Assembly: GCF_006384255.1 (NCBI RefSeq)
Contig: NZ_VCED01000001.1
Coordinates: forward strand, 62,001-126,000
Source of the DNA: Haemophilus seminalis
GTDB taxonomy: Bacteria; Pseudomonadota; Gammaproteobacteria; Enterobacterales; Pasteurellaceae
Direction of reading: 5' to 3'
DNA: 64,000 bases
Below the pieces are notes generated by a model. The model was not told the origin of the DNA. It searched no databases and saw nothing but the letters and a program-made list of their open reading frames with translations. Positions 9,866 through 17,714 of the stretch are shown here, piece after piece (the first letter of the stretch is position 1; every line of letters starts with the position of its first letter). A program made the position numbers and the translations under genes.

Positions 9866-10738
9866 TTATTTTTTATATGCCAAGATTTCGCCCATGCGAA
9901 CAGGTTCGTTGACGCTTAAATGATCAGCTAAACGGACTTGATTGGCTTGGAATAAATTAATTACGGTCGAACCAAGTTGGAACCAACCCATTTCTTGACC
10001 TTTCAATAATTTGACCGCACTTTCGCCTTCATAAGTCCAAGTTTTCACTTCATTGTGGCGCGGTGGATTAATTACGCCCGCCCAAGTTGTGCCAATACTT
10101 GCAGTGATGGTTGCACCGACTAAAATTTGTACCATTGTGCCAAATTCAGTATCAAATACACAAATCACACGTTCATTATGCGCAAATAAATTTGGTACAT
10201 GTTGGGCTAAAAATGGATTTACAGAGAATAAATCACCCGGCACATAAATCATTTTACGCAACGTACCATCGCACGGCATATGTACTCGGTGGTAATCACG
10301 AGGAGAAAGATAAGTAGTGGCAAATTCACCATTTTTAAAGGTTTCCACTAATTCTTTATCTTCTGCCAGTAAGTCTTCTAGGCTGAAAAAATGCCCTTTA
10401 GCTTGTAATAAAAGATTATCGTCAATATGACCGCACTCGCTAATGCGACCGTCTGCTGGTAAACAAAGTGCGGTAGGATTTTGATTAATTGGACGTGCGT
10501 TTTCTTTTAACGGACGAATAAAAAATTCATTAAAACTTGCGTAATCAGAAAATTGTTCTTTTTGCGCAATGCTCATATCAATGTTGTATTTTTTCGCAAA
10601 AGCTTTAATTACAACATGGGTTAGCACACCCCATTTTTGTTTAGCAAACCAGCCTGCAATTTGAGTTAAATAAATTTGCGGCATGACATATTGAAATGCC
10701 ACTTTTAAACGTTGCCAATAAGAATTTGAAGTCATCAT
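9866..10738 (-). CDS. psd: Phosphatidylserine decarboxylase
   Basis: 290 residues of the Psd family, which makes phosphatidylethanolamine from phosphatidylserine at the inner membrane. The autocleavage motif LGST is present in [12 protein letters not shown]. Cleavage before Ser257 generates the pyruvoyl prosthetic group and the alpha/beta chains. The conserved [11 protein letters not shown] segment is also present. The SD AAGGAAAG is 7-10 bases before the ATG. It diverges from the YeeE-like gene at 10878, leaving a 139-base shared promoter region. Confidence 0.95.
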   Translation of the reverse strand: MMTSNSYWQRLKVAFQYVMPQIYLTQIAGWFAKQKWGVLTHVVIKAFAKKYNIDMSIAQKEQFSDYASFNEFFIRPLKENARPINQNPTALCLPADGRISECGHIDDNLLLQAKGHFFSLEDLLAEDKELVETFKNGEFATTYLSPRDYHRVHMPCDGTLRKMIYVPGDLFSVNPFLAQHVPNLFAHNERVICVFDTEFGTMVQILVGATITASIGTTWAGVINPPRHNEVKTWTYEGESAVKLLKGQEMGWFQLGSTVINLFQANQVRLADHLSVNEPVRMGEILAYKK

Positions 10739-10877
10739 TATCTTTCCTTGTTAAAAAAAGAGGCGTGATTATAGCAATTTTTTTTATTCTTCCAACTATT
10801 TAAATAATGACAGCTACAGAACAATTATGCTTTAATATCAGCAATTCATTTCCGCCATCAGTATTAAGGTTTAATCT

Positions 10878-11864
10878 ATGTTTAGCGGCTTATTTATTGG
10901 AATAGCTTTCGGCATTCTACTTCAACGTACACAATTCTGTTTTGTTTCTGGTTTTCGTCGTTTTTTATTTGAAAAAAACTTCCGTTTTTTAACCGCGCTT
11001 TTAATTGCTGTCAGTGTGCAATCTATCGGGCTTTTTACACTGGCTGAATTTGAACTCATCAAAATTCCTACATCTCAGTTGCCTGTGCTTGCCAGTATTT
11101 TAGGTGGATTATTATTTGGCATTGGTATGGTGTTAAGTAATTGTTGTGGGAGCGGAGCTTGGTTTCGCAGTGCTGAAGGGGCGTTAGGAAGTTTACTTGC
11201 TCTGTTTGCTTTTGCGCTCACAATGGCTTCAACACAAACTGGTAGCCTTCGTCAATTCATTGGCGGATTAACCCAACAAACCACACAATGGAATAATATT
11301 TATTTAACATTCTCCATTTCTCCTTGGTGGTTGGTTGCGATTTTAATTATCGCCACGCTGATTCTGTTTTCTCGCCGTGAAAAAATTGCCTCCCAAGAAA
11401 ATCTTTCATTTTTTGACCGCACTTTTAAGCGTAGTTGGAATCCTTATTTGGGTGCGTTATTAATCGGTTTGTTGGGTGTTGTCGCTTGGTATTTTAGTGC
11501 TAAGGCCGGACGTAATTTTGGCTATGGTATTTCTGTGCCTTCGGCTAATGTGGTGCAATATTTAGTCATCGGTCAGCAACGTTATTTAAACTGGGGGAGT
11601 TTATTTGTGCTTGGGATTCCATTGGGATCATTTTTAATGGCAAAACTTAGTGGTGATTTTAATCTCAGAATGCCTCAGCCAAAAGAAGCCTTACGGCGTA
11701 TTTTAGGGGGCATTTTAATGGGCTTGGGCGCAGCATTAGCTGGTGGGTGCACAGTGACAAACTCCTTAGTGGCAACCGCTTATTTTTCTTGGCAAGGCTG
11801 GCTTGCCACAGGCTTTATTTTATTAGGATGTTGGATTGGTAACAGATTGTTCGTGAAAAGATAA
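10878..11864 (+). CDS. YeeE/YedE-family membrane transporter (second copy in window)
   Basis: 328 residues, about nine membrane spans, YeeE/YedE family. Family motifs: LQRTQFCFVSGFRRFLFEKNF near the N-terminus, GIGMVLSNCCGSGAWFRSAEG, and LAGGCTVTNSLVATAYFSWQG near the C-terminus. Cysteines in these loops are the residues thought to handle thiosulfate-like substrates. A rhodanese-domain lipoprotein starts 13 bases downstream, so the pair plausibly imports and processes a sulfur compound. It is distinct from yedE at 7793 (shorter, different cysteine context). Confidence 0.85.
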   Translation: MFSGLFIGIAFGILLQRTQFCFVSGFRRFLFEKNFRFLTALLIAVSVQSIGLFTLAEFELIKIPTSQLPVLASILGGLLFGIGMVLSNCCGSGAWFRSAEGALGSLLALFAFALTMASTQTGSLRQFIGGLTQQTTQWNNIYLTFSISPWWLVAILIIATLILFSRREKIASQENLSFFDRTFKRSWNPYLGALLIGLLGVVAWYFSAKAGRNFGYGISVPSANVVQYLVIGQQRYLNWGSLFVLGIPLGSFLMAKLSGDFNLRMPQPKEALRRILGGILMGLGAALAGGCTVTNSLVATAYFSWQGWLATGFILLGCWIGNRLFVKR

Positions 11865-11877
11865 AAGGAGAAACTCA

Positions 11878-13254
11878 ATGAAATTTAACCGCTCTTTACT
11901 AGGTATGGGTGTTGTATTTGCACTTGCAGCTTGTGATGATAATCAGGTAAAAACTATTGAAACAAAAGAACTTTTGGATAATTTGAATAATCCGAATTAT
12001 GTGATTATTGATTCTCGCCAAGATAGTCTTTACAACGGTTTCAAAGATAAAAATACGACGCGTGGTGGACATATTCCTAACGCTGTGCAGTTTTCTTGCT
12101 CATGGCTAGATTCCATTGCACCAGATAAATTTGAATCTTTTGCAGCAGGCAAGGGGATTACTAAGGATAAAACCTTGGTATTTTATGATTCTAATCTGGA
12201 TAATTTAGCTTGCATTAGTGCTGATTTCGCCGCAAAAGGCTATAAAACTCGCGTATTTAATGATTTTATCAGTTACGCTAATGCAGATTATCCATTAGAA
12301 CGTTTTCAAAATTTCCAATATAGCGTTTCTCCGGAATGGATTAATTCTGTGTTGAAAGGCGAAAAACCAGAAACTTACGACAATGATAAATTTGCGATTT
12401 TTGAAGTGTCTTGGGGACCGTTAGAAAAATCCCAAGGCTATGTGCAACACATTGTTGGCGCTTATCATTTTGATACGGATTGGATCGAAAATGGCCCGAT
12501 TTGGAATTTATCATCGCCGGAAGTGATTGAGCAAAATTTGTTGAAAAATGGTATTACGGCGGACAAAACTATTATTTTGTATTCAGATAATCAATTGGCA
12601 GCCTATCGTGTATTTTGGGCGTTAAAATGGGCAGGCGTGAAAGATGTGCGTGTATTAAATGGCAATCTTTCTACTTGGATGGATGCCAATTTACCAACAG
12701 AAACCACAGTGAATACACCAATACCTGAAACTCATTTTGGTGCAACAATTCCAGCAAATCCTGCGATTGATATTGAAACGCCGAAAGAAATTATGTTGGC
12801 ACAACAAAATGGTTTAAAACTCATTAGCAACCGTGCTTGGGATGAATATACTGGCAAAGTGAGCGGCTATGATTACATTCCGGGCAAAGGTGAACCGCAA
12901 GGAGCAATTTGGGGCTTTGCTGGCACTGATTCTTCCAATATGGCTGATTTTTATGATCCGGATGGCACGTTGCGTAACCCAAATGAAATTTTTGCTTTGT
13001 GGAAAACTCAAGGTATTGAAAAAGGTAATAAATTAGCCTTTTATTGTGGCACAGGCTGGCGAGCAGGCGTACCTTGGTTTATGACTCAACTAGCTGGCTG
13101 GAAAGATACTTTGGTTTATGATGGTGGCTGGAATCAATGGCAAATGGATTCTGTTTATCCTGTACAAAAAGGTGCACCAAATAATATGACAAAACCGGAT
13201 TCGAAAAATGATTTTGGCAAAGTGATGAAAAAAGGAAATTCCTGTAAAAGTTAA
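11878..13254 (+). CDS. Multi-domain rhodanese lipoprotein (sulfurtransferase)
   Basis: 458 residues. The N-terminus is a lipoprotein signal with lipobox ALAAC (Cys19), so the protein is probably anchored in the periplasm. Three rhodanese-like modules follow (about 25-145, 145-275, 290-435). The last carries the catalytic loop CGTGWRAG (Cys390), so it is the likely active domain. The second has YSDNQLAAYRV, without a catalytic Cys. SD AAAGGAG stands 6 bases before the ATG. The gene forms a two-gene unit with the upstream YeeE-like transporter. The probable role is transfer of sulfane sulfur outside the cytoplasm. Confidence 0.88.
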   Translation: MKFNRSLLGMGVVFALAACDDNQVKTIETKELLDNLNNPNYVIIDSRQDSLYNGFKDKNTTRGGHIPNAVQFSCSWLDSIAPDKFESFAAGKGITKDKTLVFYDSNLDNLACISADFAAKGYKTRVFNDFISYANADYPLERFQNFQYSVSPEWINSVLKGEKPETYDNDKFAIFEVSWGPLEKSQGYVQHIVGAYHFDTDWIENGPIWNLSSPEVIEQNLLKNGITADKTIILYSDNQLAAYRVFWALKWAGVKDVRVLNGNLSTWMDANLPTETTVNTPIPETHFGATIPANPAIDIETPKEIMLAQQNGLKLISNRAWDEYTGKVSGYDYIPGKGEPQGAIWGFAGTDSSNMADFYDPDGTLRNPNEIFALWKTQGIEKGNKLAFYCGTGWRAGVPWFMTQLAGWKDTLVYDGGWNQWQMDSVYPVQKGAPNNMTKPDSKNDFGKVMKKGNSCKS

Positions 13255-13305
13255 TTAAGCGGGGGAAAATCGCGAGTTTTCTTACATAAAAAATGTGATT
13301 TCCCT

Positions 13306-13334
13306 TTGACTATCTTCGCAACAACGGGTAATAT
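13306..13334 (+). promoter_or_regulatory. Sigma-70 promoter of the yceD-rpmF-fab unit
   Basis: TTGACT (13306-13311), a 17-base spacer, then TAATAT (13329-13334). The predicted start of transcription falls only a few bases before the yceD ATG at 13344, which would give an almost leaderless transcript. Confidence 0.65.
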
Positions 13335-13343
13335 TCACGCCCT

Positions 13344-13868
13344 ATGCAAAAGGTAAAACTACCCCTAACCGTTGATCCGGTAAAAGATGCTCAAAGACGG
13401 CTTGATTATGTTGGCTATTATGCCGCTAATCAGCTTGAGCGTTTGGCAGAATCAGTGGTAAACGTGCTCAGCGATGCACAGGTAACATTATCGTTTTATA
13501 TTGATCCACAAAAATTAGTGGTGATGAAAGGTAAAGTACAAGTTGATGTCGAATTAGAATGTCAGCGTTGTAACGAACCTTACAAACAAACATTGGAATG
13601 TGAGTTTACTTATAGTCCAGTGGCTAATTGGGATCAAGCTGATGTATTGCCGGAAATTTATGAGCCAATCGAGTTCAATGAGTTTGGCGAAATAGATTTA
13701 ATTGGCACGGTGGAAGATGAGCTAATTTTAGCTTTGCCGCTTGTACCAATGCATTTATCTGAACACTGTGAAGTGTCCGCGCAGGAACAGGTTTTTGGCG
13801 AATTGCCTGATGAGTTGGCAAAAAAACCGAACCCGTTCGCTGTATTAGCTAATTTAAAGCAAAAGTAA
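13344..13868 (+). CDS. yceD: YceD/DUF177 protein, 23S rRNA accumulation protein
   Basis: 174 residues matching E. coli YceD along its length (MQKVKLPLT.., [38 protein letters not shown]). The family includes a CxxC pair (LECQRCNE) and always sits before rpmF. It is linked to 23S rRNA levels in other bacteria, but the biochemical role is not settled. The start is fixed by homology. A good promoter lies so close that little or no leader and no Shine-Dalgarno sequence would be present on the mRNA. Confidence 0.92.
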   Translation: MQKVKLPLTVDPVKDAQRRLDYVGYYAANQLERLAESVVNVLSDAQVTLSFYIDPQKLVVMKGKVQVDVELECQRCNEPYKQTLECEFTYSPVANWDQADVLPEIYEPIEFNEFGEIDLIGTVEDELILALPLVPMHLSEHCEVSAQEQVFGELPDELAKKPNPFAVLANLKQK

Positions 13869-13890
13869 ATTAAATTTAGGAGTATGGCCA

Positions 13891-14061
13891 ATGGCTGTTC
13901 AACAAAATAAAAAATCTCGTTCACGTCGTGACATGCGTCGTTCACACGATGCGTTAACTACTGCTGCAGTATCAGTGGATAAAGCAAGCGGTGAAACTCA
14001 CTTACGCCACCACATAACTGCAGATGGTTACTATCGTGGTCGTAAAGTGATCAATAAGTAA
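13891..14061 (+). CDS. rpmF: 50S ribosomal protein L32
   Basis: A 56-residue protein beginning [20 protein letters not shown] and ending [13 protein letters not shown], a full-length bL32. A good SD (TTAGGAG) precedes the ATG. It lies 22 bases after yceD, the usual yceD-rpmF pair. The four-cysteine zinc set seen in some L32 proteins is absent, as expected for this group of gamma-proteobacteria. Confidence 0.97.
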   Translation: MAVQQNKKSRSRRDMRRSHDALTTAAVSVDKASGETHLRHHITADGYYRGRKVINK

Positions 14062-14082
14062 TTTTTACTTATAGGCATTCAC

Positions 14083-14229
14083 TTGACTCGTCTAACCTTG
14101 GCGTTAGATGTGATGGGCGGGGACATTGGTCCCCGTATTACTATCTCTACATTTCTTTTAACATCGGAAAATAATCCGGTGTCTCGATTTTTTCCTTTTT
14201 TAATCGCTTATCTTATTGAGTATGAATAG
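14083..14229 (+). pseudogene. plsX: 5' remnant of plsX
   Basis: A short open frame reading from TTG at 14083 gives LTRLTLALDVMGGDIGPRIT and then unrelated residues before TAG at 14227. The first 20 residues match the N-terminus of PlsX (E. coli begins MTRLTLALDVMGGDFGPS). The position between rpmF and fabH is exactly where plsX lies in E. coli. About 300 codons are missing, so a deletion has removed almost the whole gene. The frame runs over the fabH start codon. Phosphate:acyl-ACP acyltransferase activity cannot come from this fragment. Confidence 0.85.
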
Positions 14230-15172
14230 TAGAATTTTATCCACCGGTAGCTATTTGCCAAGCCACATTCGCACAAATGCGGATTTAGAAAAAATGGTTG
14301 ATACATCAGATGAATGGATTGTTACGCGTTCTGGTATTCGTGAACGTCGTATCGCAGCGGCTGATGAAACTGTTGCAACAATGGGATTTGAAGCAGCAAA
14401 AAATGCGATCGAAGCTGCTCAAATTAATCCTCAAGATATTGAACTGATTATTGTTGCAACAACAAGCCATTCCCACGCTTATCCAAGTGCGGCTTGCCAA
14501 GTGCAAGGTTTATTAAATATCGATGATGCGATTTCTTTTGATTTGGCAGCAGCTTGCACTGGCTTTGTCTATGCATTGAGCGTGGCAGATCAATTTATTC
14601 GTGCCGGTAAGGTGAAAAAAGCCTTAGTGATAGGCTCAGATCTCAATTCTCGTAAATTAGATGAAACTGATCGCAGCACTGTTGTGTTATTTGGTGATGG
14701 TGCGGGAGCGATTATTCTTGAAGCGAGTGAGCAAGAAGGGATTATTTCTACTCATTTACATGCTTCAGCAGATAAACATAATGCCCTTGTTTTAGCTCAA
14801 CCTGAACGTGGTGTAGAAAAATCAGGTTATATCGAAATGCAAGGAAATGAGACGTTTAAACTGGCGGTTCGTGAACTTTCAAATGTGGTGGAAGAAACAC
14901 TTTTAGCAAATAATTTAGATAAAAAAGATTTAGACTGGCTTGTGCCACACCAAGCAAATTTACGTATTATTACAGCGACAGCTAAAAAATTAGAAATGGA
15001 TATGTCGCAAGTGGTGGTAACGTTAGATAAATACGCTAACAACAGTGCAGCAACTGTTCCAGTCGCTTTAGATGAGGCTGTTCGAGATGGCCGTATTCAA
15101 CGTGGGCAGTTACTATTATTAGAAGCCTTTGGCGGTGGTTGGACTTGGGGTTCAGCGTTAGTACGCTTCTAA
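14222..15172 (+). CDS. fabH: Beta-ketoacyl-ACP synthase III
   Basis: 316 residues from the ATG at 14222 (an upstream in-frame TTG is less likely). FabH starts fatty-acid synthesis by condensing acetyl-CoA with malonyl-ACP. The Cys-His-Asn triad is visible: Cys112 in AAACTGF, His in VPHQANLRI, and Asn in KYANNSAAT. The C-terminus [14 protein letters not shown] is typical. The Shine-Dalgarno sequence is weak (TTGAG), and the start lies within the plsX remnant. A terminator made of paired uptake signals follows, cutting fabH off from fabD. Confidence 0.97.
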   Translation: MNSRILSTGSYLPSHIRTNADLEKMVDTSDEWIVTRSGIRERRIAAADETVATMGFEAAKNAIEAAQINPQDIELIIVATTSHSHAYPSAACQVQGLLNIDDAISFDLAAACTGFVYALSVADQFIRAGKVKKALVIGSDLNSRKLDETDRSTVVLFGDGAGAIILEASEQEGIISTHLHASADKHNALVLAQPERGVEKSGYIEMQGNETFKLAVRELSNVVEETLLANNLDKKDLDWLVPHQANLRIITATAKKLEMDMSQVVVTLDKYANNSAATVPVALDEAVRDGRIQRGQLLLLEAFGGGWTWGSALVRF

Positions 15173-15201
15173 TTAATTTGTTAGAATAGGTAAGTAATTT
15201 A

Positions 15202-15238
15202 AAAAGTGCGGTTAATTTTGACCGCACTTTTGGTATTT
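15202..15238 (+). terminator. Terminator built from two inverted uptake signals
   Basis: AAGTGCGGT (15204-15212) and ACCGCACTT (15221-15229) form a stem with an 8-base loop, followed by TTTTGGTATTTTG. It ends the fabH transcript. Confidence 0.75.
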
Positions 15239-15240
15239 TG

Positions 15241-15440
15241 TTGTCAGGTTTCGCCTGACAGCGACCTACTTTCTTTTACTCGTGTAAAAGAAAGTAGGCA
15301 AAGAAAACACGCCCCAGTTAAATCGCTGTTCTTTGCTTTGTTTCAATTTTCTTAACGACAATTTGTTGAACTCGTTACGCTCAAACAGACGCAAATTGCC
15401 TAAAAATTGAAAGTCGCAAAGACGATTTATATGGGGCCCC
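15241..15440 (+). repeat. Intergenic dyad repeat, copy A
   Basis: There is no gene here. Several nested hairpins occur: TGTCAGG/CCTGACA (15242-15260) and a perfect 15-base stem CCTACTTTCTTTTAC/GTAAAAGAAAGTAGG (15265-15298). Further along, 31 bases (15367-15397) recur perfectly in inverted orientation at 15592-15622. Together with copy B it fills the 627-base gap between fabH and fabD. I do not recognise a named family. Confidence 0.75.
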
Positions 15441-15534
15441 GAATTTATCGGAGTATTATTTAAAAAGTGCGGTTAATTTTGAATTCATTTTAAGAACAAA
15501 AAATATTTTCAGTTTTGACCTCACTTTAAATCGG

Positions 15535-15735
15535 AGAAAGAACAAATTGGGTTCCCTTCTTTTCTACCTTTGTGGAATTGAATTTGTAGGAAATTTGCGT
15601 CTGTTTGAGCGTAACGAGTTCAGAAAATTTCCGTTAAGCAAATTCAATGGAACAAAGGAAATAAGGAAAAGCAGGGACACTTTTCTTTTTGCTTACTTTT
15701 TCTTTGGCGAGGCAAAGAAAAAGTAAGTCGCCATC
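15535..15735 (-). repeat. Intergenic dyad repeat, copy B (inverted)
   Basis: Read on the minus strand this resembles copy A from end to end. The terminal hairpin is CTTACTTTTTCTTT/AAAGAAAAAGTAAG (15692-15727, 14-base stem). Then comes a diverged middle, then the 31-base block at 15592-15622 that exactly complements 15367-15397. The remaining bases up to 15799 hold only the fabD leader. Confidence 0.75.
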
Positions 15736-15799
15736 GGCGAAATCCGATTTTAATTACCGAAGAAGAATTTTCAATTAAAAAACAATAGGACAAAACATA

Positions 15800-16738
15800 A
15801 TGAAAAAATTTGCAATGGTCTTCCCAGGCCAAGGCTCCCAAACTGTCGGTATGCTTGCTGATCTTGCAACTGAATATCCAATCGTTACTGAAACATTTAA
15901 ACAAGCATCTGATGCGCTTGGTTATGATTTATGGCATCTTGTTCAACAAGGCTCAGCTGAAGAACTTAATAAAACATGGCAAACTCAGCCCGCACTTTTG
16001 GCCGCTTCAGTAGCTATTTATCGCGTATGGCAAGAAAAATTTCCTCAATTAAAACCTGAAGTGATGGCAGGCCATAGTTTAGGTGAGTATTCTGCCTTGG
16101 TTTGTGCTGGTGTGTTGGATTTCCAAGATGCGATTAAATTAGTGGAATTGCGCGGAAAATTAATGCAACAAGCTGTGCCTGAAGGCACTGGCGCAATGTA
16201 TGCGATTATTGCTTTGGATAATGAAGCGATTATTAATGCTTGTAAACAAGCAGAGGAAGGTGAAGTTGTATCTGCTGTGAACTTTAACTCAACAGGCCAA
16301 GTTGTTATCGCTGGGGCGAAAGCTGCCGTTGAGCGTGCGGCTGCATTATGTAAAGAAGCCGGGGCGAAACGTGCATTGCCGTTAGCGGTGAGCGTTCCTT
16401 CTCACTGTGCGTTGATGAAACCTGCAGCAGAGCAATTAGCAGTAACACTTGAGAATATTCAAATTAATACACCAACAACATCGGTATTAAATAACGTTGA
16501 TGTGAAAGCTGAAATTGAAGGTGCAGAAATTCGTAGCGCACTTGTTCGTCAGTTATATAGCCCAGTTCGTTGGACTGAAACAGTTGAAAAAATGGCGCAA
16601 GATGGTGTTCAAGTGCTTGTTGAAGTAGGGCCAGGTAAAGTATTAAATGGTTTAACCAAACGCATTGTGGGTGATTTACAAGCAATATCTGTAAATGATG
16701 TTGCCTCATTCAATGCCGTAGAAGAATTTTTAGCGTAA
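15800..16738 (+). CDS. fabD: Malonyl-CoA:ACP transacylase
   Basis: 312 residues. FabD loads malonate onto acyl carrier protein. The catalytic Ser93 is in GHSLGEYSALV, and the N-terminal FPGQGSQTVGM motif and His in SVPSHCALM are present. SD AGGAC precedes the ATG. It is followed by fabG after 12 bases, so fabD-fabG form one unit. The inserted repeats separate this unit from fabH. Confidence 0.97.
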   Translation: MKKFAMVFPGQGSQTVGMLADLATEYPIVTETFKQASDALGYDLWHLVQQGSAEELNKTWQTQPALLAASVAIYRVWQEKFPQLKPEVMAGHSLGEYSALVCAGVLDFQDAIKLVELRGKLMQQAVPEGTGAMYAIIALDNEAIINACKQAEEGEVVSAVNFNSTGQVVIAGAKAAVERAAALCKEAGAKRALPLAVSVPSHCALMKPAAEQLAVTLENIQINTPTTSVLNNVDVKAEIEGAEIRSALVRQLYSPVRWTETVEKMAQDGVQVLVEVGPGKVLNGLTKRIVGDLQAISVNDVASFNAVEEFLA

Positions 16739-16750
16739 AAGGAAGAAAAA

Positions 16751-17479
16751 ATGCAAGGTAAAATTGCTTTAGTGACAGGGGCCACTCGTGGTATTGGCCG
16801 TGCGATTGCAGAAGAACTTAGTTCAAAAGGTGCATTTGTAATTGGTACTGCAACCTCTGAAAAAGGTGCAGAAGCAATTTCTGCATATTTAGGAGATAAA
16901 GGTAAAGGTTTAGTTTTAAACGTAACGGATAAAGAATCTATTGAAACTTTACTTGAGCAAATTAAAAATGATTTTGGCGATATTGATATTCTCGTGAATA
17001 ACGCAGGTATTACTCGCGATAACTTATTGATGCGTATGAAAGATGACGAGTGGTTTGATATTATGCAAACTAACTTAACTTCAGTGTATCATCTTTCTAA
17101 AGCCATGTTACGTTCAATGATGAAAAAACGTTTTGGTCGTATCATCAATATTGGCTCAGTGGTTGGTTCAATGGGTAATCCAGGACAAGCCAACTATTGT
17201 GCGGCAAAAGCGGGTGTGATTGGTTTTTCTAAATCGTTAGCAAAAGAAGTGGCTGCGCGTGGCATTACCGTAAACGTGGTGGCACCTGGTTTTATTGCAA
17301 CGGATATGACAGAAGTCCTTACTGATGAACAAAAAACGGGTATTTTATCTAATGTTCCAGCAGGTCGCTTAGGTGAAGCTAAAGATATTGCTAAAGCCGT
17401 TGCTTTCTTAGCTTCTGATGATGCGGCTTACATTACAGGCACAACGTTGCATGTAAATGGCGGATTGTATCTTAGTTAA
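16751..17479 (+). CDS. fabG: 3-oxoacyl-ACP reductase
   Basis: 242 residues, short-chain dehydrogenase fold. Visible are the NADPH motif TGATRGIGRAIAE, NNAGITRDN, and the active-site YCAAKAG with the preceding Ser (GSVVGSMGNPGQANYCAAK). It reduces beta-ketoacyl-ACP in fatty-acid elongation. SD GGAAGAAA precedes the ATG. A strong terminator follows, and acpP, which in E. coli comes next, is 21 kb away in this window. Confidence 0.97.
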   Translation: MQGKIALVTGATRGIGRAIAEELSSKGAFVIGTATSEKGAEAISAYLGDKGKGLVLNVTDKESIETLLEQIKNDFGDIDILVNNAGITRDNLLMRMKDDEWFDIMQTNLTSVYHLSKAMLRSMMKKRFGRIINIGSVVGSMGNPGQANYCAAKAGVIGFSKSLAKEVAARGITVNVVAPGFIATDMTEVLTDEQKTGILSNVPAGRLGEAKDIAKAVAFLASDDAAYITGTTLHVNGGLYLS

Positions 17480-17580
17480 TTTATTAACAGATCGGTAAGT
17501 ATGCTAATTTAGGCATCATAAGTATGTAAGTGGATTCATATAGCGTGTCCCTTTTATGAAATAACTAAAACCTATGATAA

Positions 17581-17606
17581 AAACACCGCACTTGGCGGTG
17601 TTTTTT
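17581..17606 (+). terminator. Rho-independent terminator after fabG
   Basis: AAACACCGC / GCGGTGTTT (17581-17589, 17595-17603), then a T-run. An uptake signal (ACCGCACTT, 17585-17593) makes up one arm and the loop. The rest of 17480-17714 shows no gene. Confidence 0.85.
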
Positions 17607-17714
17607 ATTACATCTAGGCTTTAGTTTTATTATAAAAAACTATGCGCTATGCGTATAGATCCAAATAGTTTATTCCCCGATGGGAGAGACTGAAGTTTAC
17701 GTAAGGATTATTGG

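Noticed and set aside
15644-15904. 86-codon minus-strand frame over the repeat and the fabD start
   Set aside because: It runs through the hairpin repeat and into fabD antisense. It has no homology and no start signal.
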